Source: Frankiales bacterium
Lineage (GTDB): Bacteria > Actinomycetota > Actinomycetes > Mycobacteriales > SCTD01
Assembly (NCBI GenBank): GCA_004299215.1
Contig: SCTD01000660.1
Span: 1-6,707, forward strand
Direction of reading: 5' to 3'
DNA length: 6,707 bases
The position numbers and the translations under genes were made by a program. Position 1 is the stretch's first letter. Every line of letters begins with the position of its first letter. Of the stretch, positions 1 to 5,774 are shown in pieces. The notes under the pieces are model-generated. The model saw only the letters and a list, made by a program, of their open reading frames with translations, was not told where the DNA came from and did no database searches.

Positions 1-1081
1 GGTGGGTCGTCGTGGCCACGTGGCTGACCTTGCTGGACGTCCCCGCCAGCGAGGTGGCGACGGAGACCAGGCGGAGCCGGTCGCAGAGCGCCAGGCCGGC
101 CTCACGGCCGCCCTCGGGGGTCACCGTGACGATCGCGCCGTAGCGACCGGGGTCGAAGAGCTTGCCGGCCAGCGCGTGGTCGCGGTGGGTGGGCAGACCG
201 GGGAAGTCGACGCGCGTCACGCGCGGGTGCCCGGCGAGCGCTGTCGCCACGGCGAGCGCGCCGGCGCAGTGCCGCTCCATCCGCAGCGGCAGGGTCGCGA
301 GCCCGCGGTGGAGCAGGAAGGCCTCGTCCGGGGCGAGCATGCCACCGAGGTCGATGCGGTCGTGGCGGACCCGCGCCATCAGCTCCGGGGAGCCGACGGC
401 GACGCCGCCGGTGGCGTCGCTGTGACCGCCGAGGTACTTCGTCGCGGAGTGGACGACGACGTCGACGCCGTGCTCCAGCGGGCGGCAGACGGCCGGCGAC
501 GCGAAGGTCGAGTCGACGACGAAGGTCAGTCCCGCCTCACGCGAGATCGCCGCCAGGCTCGGCAGATCCGCGACGCTCATGGTCGGGTTGGCGAGGGTCT
601 CGCCCCAGAGGACGGTGGTCTCGGGGCGGATCGCCGCCCGCACGGCCTCGAGATCGGTGAGGTCGACGAAGTCCGCCGCGACGCCGAAGCGGTCCAGCAC
701 CGTGGTGAGCAGGCCGTACGTCCCGCCGTAGACCTCGCGCGGCGCGACGACGTGCGCGCCGCTGCGCGTCAGCGTCATCAGCACGGTGGAGATCGCCGCC
801 ATCCCCGACGCGAACGGCTGGGCCGCGACCTCGGCGTCGACGTTCACGCCCTCGAGGGCCGCGACCGCCTGCGCGAACGCGTCGGTGGTGGGGTTGTCCA
901 CCCGCGAGTACGAGTAGCCGGGCCGGTCGCCGCACAGCAGCTCGGCGTACTCCCGCGCGTCCGAGAACTTCCACGCCGCGGTGCGGTAGAGCGGCAGTCC
1001 GACGGGGGTCTGCTGCGGGCGGGGGGCGGCCGGCGGGTGGACGGCGCGGGTGCTCTCACCGGGCGAGGTCGCGGACTCCAT
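1..1081 (-). CDS. Cys/Met-metabolism PLP-dependent enzyme (cystathionine gamma-synthase/lyase-like), C-terminus cut by the window
   Basis: Fold type I pyridoxal-phosphate enzyme of the trans-sulfuration family, cytosolic; family members make or cleave cystathionine, homocysteine or methionine. 360 residues are visible and the frame is open at the left edge; by family length (about 380-400) some 30-60 residues are missing. Seen: the phosphate-binding Tyr58/Arg60 in a YSRVDNPTT stretch, the active-site Tyr118 in VYGGTYG, the PLP-ring Asp190 in FVVDSTFA, and the Schiff-base Lys215 in HSATKYLGGHSD. The spacings Y118-D190-K215 (72 and 25) equal those I recall for E. coli MetB. Oddities: the usual ESLGGxESL motif reads T-SLAG-TSSK (Thr343 where gamma-synthases/lyases have Glu), and the Arg usually after YGGTY is Gly123. 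The ATG at 1081 is chosen because TRAVH, typical near the N-terminus of the family, follows at once; the ribosome site is poor (a G-run abutting the start). It lies 24 bases after gpsA on the same strand, so probably co-transcribed. The fold is certain, the substrate is not. Confidence 0.87.
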   Translation of the reverse strand, partial: MESATSPGESTRAVHPPAAPRPQQTPVGLPLYRTAAWKFSDAREYAELLCGDRPGYSYSRVDNPTTDAFAQAVAALEGVNVDAEVAAQPFASGMAAISTVLMTLTRSGAHVVAPREVYGGTYGLLTTVLDRFGVAADFVDLTDLEAVRAAIRPETTVLWGETLANPTMSVADLPSLAAISREAGLTFVVDSTFASPAVCRPLEHGVDVVVHSATKYLGGHSDATGGVAVGSPELMARVRHDRIDLGGMLAPDEAFLLHRGLATLPLRMERHCAGALAVATALAGHPRVTRVDFPGLPTHRDHALAGKLFDPGRYGAIVTVTPEGGREAGLALCDRLRLVSVATSLAGTSSKVSHVATTTH

Positions 1082-1105
1082 GCCCCCAGCCTGCCATCCG
1101 GCGGG

Positions 1106-2101
1106 TCACTCGCTCTTGGCGTCCCGGCGCATCAGCCCGCGCACCATGTCGGTCGGGGTCATCCCGTCGTGCACGACCGCGACGACGTGCTCGGTGATCG
1201 GCATGTCGACGTCGTGCTTGCGGGCCAGGTCGAGGATCGACCGGCAGCTCTTGACGCCTTCCGCGGTCTGCTGCTTGCGGCCCAGGATCTCCGCGAGGGT
1301 CTCGCCGCGGCCGAGCTTCTCGCCGAAGGTCCGGTTGCGGGACAGCGGCGAGGTGCAGGTGGCGACCAGGTCACCCAGACCGGCCAGCCCGCTGAAGGTC
1401 AGCGGGTCGGCGCCGAGGGCGGCGCCGAGCCGGGCGGTCTCGGCGAGCCCGCGGGTGATGAGGGAGGCCTTGGTGTTGTCGCCGAAGCCCATGCCCTCGG
1501 CCATGCCGGTGGCCAGCGCGATGACGTTCTTGACGGCGCCGCCGAGCTCGCAGCCGACGACGTCGGCGTTGGTGTAGGGGCGGAAGTAGCCCGTCATGCA
1601 GGCGGACTGGAGCCGGGTGGCGACCCCTTCGTCGGTGCAGGCCACGACCGTCGCCGCCGGCTGGCCGAGCGCGATCTCCTTCGCCAGGTTGGGGCCCGTC
1701 ACGATCGCGACCCGGTCGGTCGGGACGTCGGCGACCTCGCAGACGACCTCGCTCATCCGCTTCATGGTGCCGAGCTCGACACCCTTCATCAGGCTCACGA
1801 GGACGGCGTCGGGCCCGAGCGCCGGCACCACGGCCGCGAGGTTCTCCCGCAGGCTCTGCGACGGCACGGCGAGCACGACGAAGTCGGCGCCGGTCACGGC
1901 CTCGACCGCGTCGGAGGTCGCCCGGAGGTTGTCGGGCAGCGTGATACCCGGCAGGTAGTCGGCGTTCTCGTGCTCGCGGCTGACCGCCCCGGCCAGCTCC
2001 GGCCGGCGGGCCCACAGCACCACCTCGGTGCCCGCGTCGGCCAGCACCTTGCCGAACGCCGTGCCCCACGAGCCCGACCCCAGCACCGCCGCCCGCGTCA
2101 C
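1106..2101 (-). CDS. gpsA: NAD(P)H-dependent glycerol-3-phosphate dehydrogenase
   Basis: Cytosolic enzyme that reduces dihydroxyacetone phosphate to sn-glycerol-3-phosphate, the backbone for phospholipid synthesis. 331 residues, a normal length for GpsA. The N-terminal Rossmann fold carries the dinucleotide motif GSGSWG at residues 8-13. The C-terminal helical domain has the catalytic Lys191 in GGAVKNVIALATG, Asp244 in GLAGLGDLVATC, and the substrate-phosphate-binding Arg255-Asn256 in PLSRNRTFG; all the key residues I know for this family are present. The start is the GTG at 2101, which leaves only three residues before the first beta strand (AAVLG); its GTGA overlaps the TGA stop of plsC, so translation is probably coupled to plsC. 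The frame stays open far upstream, but that extension is antisense to other genes and has no family similarity. The PLP-enzyme gene follows 24 bases after the stop. Confidence 0.96.
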   Translation of the reverse strand: MTRAAVLGSGSWGTAFGKVLADAGTEVVLWARRPELAGAVSREHENADYLPGITLPDNLRATSDAVEAVTGADFVVLAVPSQSLRENLAAVVPALGPDAVLVSLMKGVELGTMKRMSEVVCEVADVPTDRVAIVTGPNLAKEIALGQPAATVVACTDEGVATRLQSACMTGYFRPYTNADVVGCELGGAVKNVIALATGMAEGMGFGDNTKASLITRGLAETARLGAALGADPLTFSGLAGLGDLVATCTSPLSRNRTFGEKLGRGETLAEILGRKQQTAEGVKSCRSILDLARKHDVDMPITEHVVAVVHDGMTPTDMVRGLMRRDAKSE

Positions 2102-2865
2102 GCCGACCGCCGCTCGTCGCCCTGAGCCTCGGACCGGTGCCGCGCGGAGTGGTGCACGTGCACCGTGGCGGGCGCCTTCTCGCCGCGCAGCTGCTCGACC
2201 AGCCGGGTGATGTCGGCCATCACGGCGGCGGTGGCCTCCCGCAGGACCTCGGTGCTGAGCGGCTTGCCGAGCCAGGCGGAGAGGTCCACGGGAGGTCCGG
2301 CCAGCACGTGCACCTCGTGCGGGGGCAGCAGGTGCAGGCCCTTCGTCCGGTAGGAGTCGAGGATCCGCTCCGCGCCCCACTGCCCGACCGGGACGACCGG
2401 CGCCCCGGAGAGCAGGGCCAGCCGGGCCACACCGGTCCGAGCCGACATCGGCCACTTGTCGGGGTCGCGGCTGACCGTGCCCTCGGGGTAGATCACGATG
2501 CACTCCCCCGCGTGCAGCGCCGCGACGGCGTCGCGCAGCGCTGCCGACGCGTCGGCGGTGTGCCGGTGCACCGGGATCTGCTTGGCGCCGCGCATGACGC
2601 TGCCCACCAGCCCACGGCCCTTGAAGAGCGTGCTCTTGGCCATGAACCTCGCCGGCCGGCCGCATCCGTAGAGGACGTAGTCCGCGACGACGATCGGGTC
2701 GGCGTGCGAGATGTGGTTGACCGCGAGGATCACCCCGCCGGTCTGCGGCACGTGCTCCACGCCCTCCCAGCGCCGGCGGGTGAACAGCAGCGCCAGCGGC
2801 TTGAGGACGACGGCGCCGACGGCGTACCAGAACCCCAGCTGCCGCAGCGTGACCCGTCGACGCAC
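2098..2865 (-). CDS. plsC: PlsC-family lysophospholipid acyltransferase (1-acyl-sn-glycerol-3-phosphate acyltransferase)
   Basis: Membrane-associated acyltransferase, expected to move a fatty-acyl group to the sn-2 position of 1-acyl-glycerol-3-phosphate to give phosphatidic acid. 255 residues from the chosen start. Visible family blocks: the catalytic HX4D as NHISHAD (His51, Asp56), the glycerophosphate block around GRGLVGSVMRGAKQIPVHR (83-101), the YPEGTVSRD block (126-134) and a hydrophobic APVVPVG block. A hydrophobic N-terminal stretch at about residues 12-28 may anchor it to the membrane; the C-terminus is His/Arg-rich. Start: the GTG at 2865 has an AGGAGG ribosome site five bases upstream; a GTG at 2880 would add five residues (V/M-EEEH), but those codons are themselves the ribosome site. 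First gene of the minus-strand group, directly upstream of gpsA, whose product feeds the same pathway. The acyl acceptor cannot be read from sequence; several PlsC-like paralogues usually exist in actinobacteria. Confidence 0.92.
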   Translation of the reverse strand: MRRRVTLRQLGFWYAVGAVVLKPLALLFTRRRWEGVEHVPQTGGVILAVNHISHADPIVVADYVLYGCGRPARFMAKSTLFKGRGLVGSVMRGAKQIPVHRHTADASAALRDAVAALHAGECIVIYPEGTVSRDPDKWPMSARTGVARLALLSGAPVVPVGQWGAERILDSYRTKGLHLLPPHEVHVLAGPPVDLSAWLGKPLSTEVLREATAAVMADITRLVEQLRGEKAPATVHVHHSARHRSEAQGDERRSA

Positions 2866-2870
2866 GTGCT

Positions 2871-2876
2871 CCTCCT
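2871..2876 (-). promoter_or_regulatory. Ribosome binding site deciding the plsC start
   Basis: On the minus strand the bases read AGGAGG, a full Shine-Dalgarno core, with five bases before the GTG at 2865. The upstream in-frame GTG at 2880 has only a weak GAGG about ten bases away, so the shorter start is preferred. Confidence 0.7.
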
Positions 2877-2890
2877 CCACCCCTCGCGAT

Positions 2891-2919
2891 CCTCGCCCGC
2901 ACCCGGTGCGGTGTCGAGG
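2891..2919. repeat. Inverted repeat (candidate operator) in the divergent spacer
   Basis: A perfect 15-base odd palindrome, CCGCACC-C-GGTGCGG, covers 2897-2911 with its centre at 2904. It is flanked by a second pair of matching arms, CCTCG at 2891-2895 and CGAGG at 2915-2919, offset by one base on the left and three on the right. It could be the binding site of a dimeric regulator serving both directions, or a 5'-leader hairpin (six-base stem with a three-base loop, plus the outer five-base stem). In DNA this rich in G/C, short palindromes also arise by chance. No matching regulator family is recognised. Confidence 0.5.
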
Positions 2920-2961
2920 GCGGCGCGGCTGCCGCCCCCTGTGACTGGGAGACTCTCACCT

Positions 2962-3612
2962 GTGGCGATGCCAGGGGTCCAGGAGGCGTCCTGGGGCGTC
3001 GTCGTGCCGGTGAAGCGCCTCGCGATCGCCAAGTCCCGGCTCGCGGGCTACGGGGAGCGCTCGCGGCAGGACCTCGCACTGGCCTTCGCCTGCGACGTGG
3101 TGTCGGCGGCGCTCGACTGCCCGCTCGTGGTGGAGGTCCTGGTCGTGACAGACGACCACGTCGCCGCCGCCGCGCTGACCGGGCTGGGCGCCTCGGTCGC
3201 CCCGGACGACCCGGACGACGGGCTGAACCCGGCGCTGTCGCACGGCGCCGAGCTGCTCCGGGCGCAGCGGCCCGGGCTCGGCGTGGTGACGGTGTCCTCC
3301 GACCTGCCTGCGCTGCGTCCGGAGGACCTCGCCACGGCGCTCGGGGCGGTCCGGGCGGGTGGGCGCGCGTTCGTCGCGGACTCCGCGGGGACGGGGACGA
3401 CGCTGCTCGCCGCGTCCGCGCCCGCCGCGCTCGCGCCGTCGTACGGCCCCGGCTCGCGCGACCGGCACGCCGCGTCGGGTGCGCTGCAGCTGCAGGGCAC
3501 CCCAGCGCTGCGGCGCGACGTCGACACGCCCGAGGACCTGCGCGAGGCCCTGGCTCTCGGCGTGGGCGCTCGTACGGCCGCTGCCTGCGCGGGGCTGCCC
3601 GTCCTGCGGTAG
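2962..3612 (+). CDS. cofC: 2-phospho-L-lactate / phosphoenolpyruvate guanylyltransferase (coenzyme F420 synthesis)
   Basis: Cytosolic nucleotidyltransferase that joins GMP from GTP to a three-carbon phospho-acid, giving the activated precursor that CofD/FbiA couples to Fo in coenzyme F420 synthesis. The mycobacterial orthologue (FbiD, Rv2983) uses phosphoenolpyruvate; archaeal CofC uses 2-phospho-L-lactate. 216 residues, close to FbiD. Seen: the N-terminal nucleotide-binding signature VPVKRLAIAKSRL (15-27), SSDLPAL with Asp114, GTGTTLL (143-149) with Thr147, GPGSRDRHAASG (162-173) with Gly162 and Ser165, and DVDTPEDL near the end. Thr147, Gly162 and Ser165 have the same spacing as the phosphoenolpyruvate-binding residues I recall for FbiD. 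The GTG at 2962 is preferred for its GGGAG ten bases upstream and for length; ATG 2968 and GTG 2941 are in-frame alternatives. First gene of the plus-strand group, 17 bases before ppk1. Confidence 0.92.
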   Translation: MAMPGVQEASWGVVVPVKRLAIAKSRLAGYGERSRQDLALAFACDVVSAALDCPLVVEVLVVTDDHVAAAALTGLGASVAPDDPDDGLNPALSHGAELLRAQRPGLGVVTVSSDLPALRPEDLATALGAVRAGGRAFVADSAGTGTTLLAASAPAALAPSYGPGSRDRHAASGALQLQGTPALRRDVDTPEDLREALALGVGARTAAACAGLPVLR

Positions 3613-3633
3613 GGGTGCACGATGGTGCGGTGA
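3610..3633 (+). promoter_or_regulatory. Possible three-codon mini-ORF coupling translation into ppk1
   Basis: Just after the cofC stop an AGGGG (3611-3615) lies six bases before an ATG at 3622. That ATG reads Met-Val-Arg-stop, and its TGA (3631-3633) overlaps the GTG start of ppk1 (3630) as GTGA. The ppk1 GTG has no ribosome site of its own at normal spacing (AGGGG is 14 bases away), so ribosomes ending on the mini-ORF could restart on ppk1. Alternatively the site is coincidental, or TAGGGG at 3610-3615 is a -10-like element of an internal promoter. Confidence 0.3.
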
Positions 3634-5774
3634 GCACCGACCTCGACACCGGCGCGGCCGCGGCCGACGCGACCCTGGAACCGGTCGCGCCGCCGACGCC
3701 GACCGACGGCGCGACACTGCCTGAGGGGCGGTTCCTCAACCGCGAGGTGTCCTGGCTCGACTTCAACGCCCGCGTGCTCGACCTGGCGGCGGACCCCTCC
3801 GCTCCGCTGCTGGAGCGCGCGAAGTTCGCGGCCATCTTCGCCAGCAACCTGGACGAGTTCTTCATGGTCCGGGTGGCCGGCCTGAAGCGCCGGCAGTCGA
3901 CCGGCCTGGGCGTGCGCAGCGCCGACGGGCTCGGCACCCGCGAGCAGCTGGCGCGCATCTCCGAGCGCACCCGCGAACTCGTCGCGCGGCACGCGGACTG
4001 CTTCCTCTCCGACGTGCGGCCGGCCCTGGCAGAGGAGGGGCTGCGGATCGTGCTGTGGCGCGACCTCACCGCGGAGCAGCAGGGACCGCTGCACGACGAG
4101 TTCCGCAGCCAGCTCTTCCCCGTCCTCACGCCGTTGGCGGTCGACCCCGCGCACCCCTTCCCGTACATCAGCGGGCTGTCGCTGAACCTCGCCGTGCTGG
4201 TGCGCGAGCCGGACACCGGCACCGAGCACTTCGCCCGGGTGAAGGTGCCCAACAACGTGCCGCGGTTCCTGGAGGTCTCTCGCGAGGGCGGGGTCTCCTT
4301 CCTGCCGCTCGAGGAGCTGATCGGCGCCCACCTGCAGCAGCTCTTCCCGGGCATGGAGGTGCTCGCGCACCACCCTTTCCGGGTGACCCGCAACGCCGAC
4401 GTCGAGGTCGAGGAGGACCGCGACGAGGACCTGCTGCAGGCGATGGAGCGAGAGCTGGCCCGGCGCCGCTTCGGGCCCGCCGTGCGGCTCGAGGTCGTCG
4501 ACGACATGGACCCGCACGTCCTGGACCTGCTGGTCCGCGAGCTCGAGATCACCGACGACGACGTCTTCGCCGTACCAGGCCTTCTGGACCTGTCGTCGCT
4601 GTGGCAGATCTACGCCGCCGACCGGCCGGACCTCAAGCAGGAGCCCTTCGTGCCGGCCACCCACCCGCGGCTGGCCGAGGGGGAGAAGGCGACCGACGTC
4701 TTCGCGGCGCTGCGCGAGGGCGACGTGCTGGTGCACCACCCGTACGACTCCTTCGCCACCAGCGTGCAGCGCTTCATCGAGCAGGCGGCGGCCGACCCGC
4801 ACGTGCTGGCCATCAAGCAGACGCTCTACCGCACCTCCGGTGACTCGCCGATCGTGGACGCGCTCGTCGACGCGGCGCAGGCCGGCAAGCAGGTGGTCGT
4901 GCTGGTCGAGATCACCGCGCGGTTCGACGAGCAGGCCAACATCCGCTGGGCGCGTGAGCTCGAGAAGGCGGGCTGCCACGTCGTCTACGGCCTGGTGGGG
5001 CTCAAGACGCACTGCAAGACCTCGCTGGTGGTGCGCCAGGAGAAGGGCCGCCTGCGCCGCTACGCCCACATCGGGACGGGCAACTACAACCCCAAGACCG
5101 CCCGGATGTACGAGGACTTCGGTCTGCTCACGGCCGACCCCGAGGTCGGGGCGGACCTGACGGACCTCTTCAACACCCTCACCGGCTACAGCCGGCAGAC
5201 CCGCTACCGCACGCTGATGGTCGCCCCGAACGGCGTGCGCTCCGGGCTCGTCGAGCGGATCGCCGCCGAGGCCGCGCACGCGCGGGACGGCGACCCGGCG
5301 CGGATCCGCATCAAGGCCAACAGCATCGTGGACGAGCAGGTCATCGACGCGCTCTACGACGCCAGCCGCGCCGGCGTGCCGGTGGACCTGGTGGTCCGGG
5401 GCATCTGCGCCCTCCGGCCGGGCGTGCCCGGGCTGTCGGAGACGGTGCACGTGCGCAGCATCGTCGGGCGGTTCCTGGAGCACTCGCGGGTGATGGTCTT
5501 CGGGGTGGGCGAGCGGGCCGAGCACTGGCTCGGCAGCGCCGATCTGATGCACCGCAACCTGGACCGCCGGGTCGAGACCCTCGTGCGGGCCAAGGACCCC
5601 GCCGTGCGGGCGCAGCTCGACTCCGTGCTGGACCGGCTGCTCGCACCCGACGTGCGGCACTGGGAGCTGCAGACCGACGGCAGCTGGGTCCAGCAGCCCG
5701 CCGCGGGCGTCGCTGCTCGCGACGCGCAGACCGAGCTGATGCGCCGCTCCTCCGAGCGCGGTGACGGTGGCTGA
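3630..5774 (+). CDS. ppk1: Polyphosphate kinase 1
   Basis: Reversibly transfers the gamma-phosphate of ATP onto inorganic polyphosphate through a phosphohistidine; peripheral membrane or cytosolic. 714 residues, a normal PPK1 size. After a Pro/Ala-rich, probably disordered leader (about 1-30) come the N-terminal domain with NREVSWLDFNARV (Asn46 at the nucleotide-binding position), the head domain, and the two phospholipase-D-like catalytic domains. The histidine that becomes phosphorylated is His461 in LKTHCK; the second active-site histidine is His618 in FLEHSR. Arg401 (TLYRTSG) and Arg431 (ITARFDE) fall at the metal/phosphate positions. The spacings Arg401-Arg431-His461-His618 (30, 30, 157) are exactly those of E. 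coli R375, R405, H435 and H592 as I recall them. AHIGTGNYNPKTARMYED is also a family hallmark. The start is uncertain: GTG 3630 gives MSTDL, and GTG 3615 would add five residues. It follows cofC by 17 bases and overlaps the next gene by 14. Confidence 0.97.
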   Translation: MSTDLDTGAAAADATLEPVAPPTPTDGATLPEGRFLNREVSWLDFNARVLDLAADPSAPLLERAKFAAIFASNLDEFFMVRVAGLKRRQSTGLGVRSADGLGTREQLARISERTRELVARHADCFLSDVRPALAEEGLRIVLWRDLTAEQQGPLHDEFRSQLFPVLTPLAVDPAHPFPYISGLSLNLAVLVREPDTGTEHFARVKVPNNVPRFLEVSREGGVSFLPLEELIGAHLQQLFPGMEVLAHHPFRVTRNADVEVEEDRDEDLLQAMERELARRRFGPAVRLEVVDDMDPHVLDLLVRELEITDDDVFAVPGLLDLSSLWQIYAADRPDLKQEPFVPATHPRLAEGEKATDVFAALREGDVLVHHPYDSFATSVQRFIEQAAADPHVLAIKQTLYRTSGDSPIVDALVDAAQAGKQVVVLVEITARFDEQANIRWARELEKAGCHVVYGLVGLKTHCKTSLVVRQEKGRLRRYAHIGTGNYNPKTARMYEDFGLLTADPEVGADLTDLFNTLTGYSRQTRYRTLMVAPNGVRSGLVERIAAEAAHARDGDPARIRIKANSIVDEQVIDALYDASRAGVPVDLVVRGICALRPGVPGLSETVHVRSIVGRFLEHSRVMVFGVGERAEHWLGSADLMHRNLDRRVETLVRAKDPAVRAQLDSVLDRLLAPDVRHWELQTDGSWVQQPAAGVAARDAQTELMRRSSERGDGG

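Larger units (their letters stand above)
2866..2961. promoter_or_regulatory. Divergent promoter region between plsC and cofC
   Basis: This 96-base gap separates the starts of two oppositely oriented gene groups, so it must hold the promoter(s) for plsC-gpsA and for cofC-ppk1-mutT1 unless these lie inside the coding regions. I see no convincing -35/-10 pair on either strand; the region is nearly all G/C apart from a slightly A/T-richer patch at about 2940-2961. A GGGAG at 2947-2951 lies ten bases before the cofC GTG and may act as its ribosome site. The central part is occupied by an inverted repeat (separate entry). Confidence 0.55.

Noticed and set aside
2..2125. A 707-codon plus-strand open frame opposite the PLP-enzyme and gpsA genes
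   Set aside because: Arg/Gly/Ala/His-rich composition without any family motif; it is antisense to two genes with complete catalytic signatures. High G/C removes stop codons from such frames.
2940..2959. TGTGA-N11-TCAC, resembling a CRP-type site before cofC
   Set aside because: The spacing is 11, not the 6 of a CRP site, and one arm is one base short; more likely chance next to the cofC start.
2102..4552. Upstream extension of the gpsA frame to a 1148-codon protein
   Set aside because: Only the last 331 residues match GpsA; the rest is antisense to ppk1 and cofC or out of frame with plsC, and is Arg/Ser/Pro-rich with no domain.
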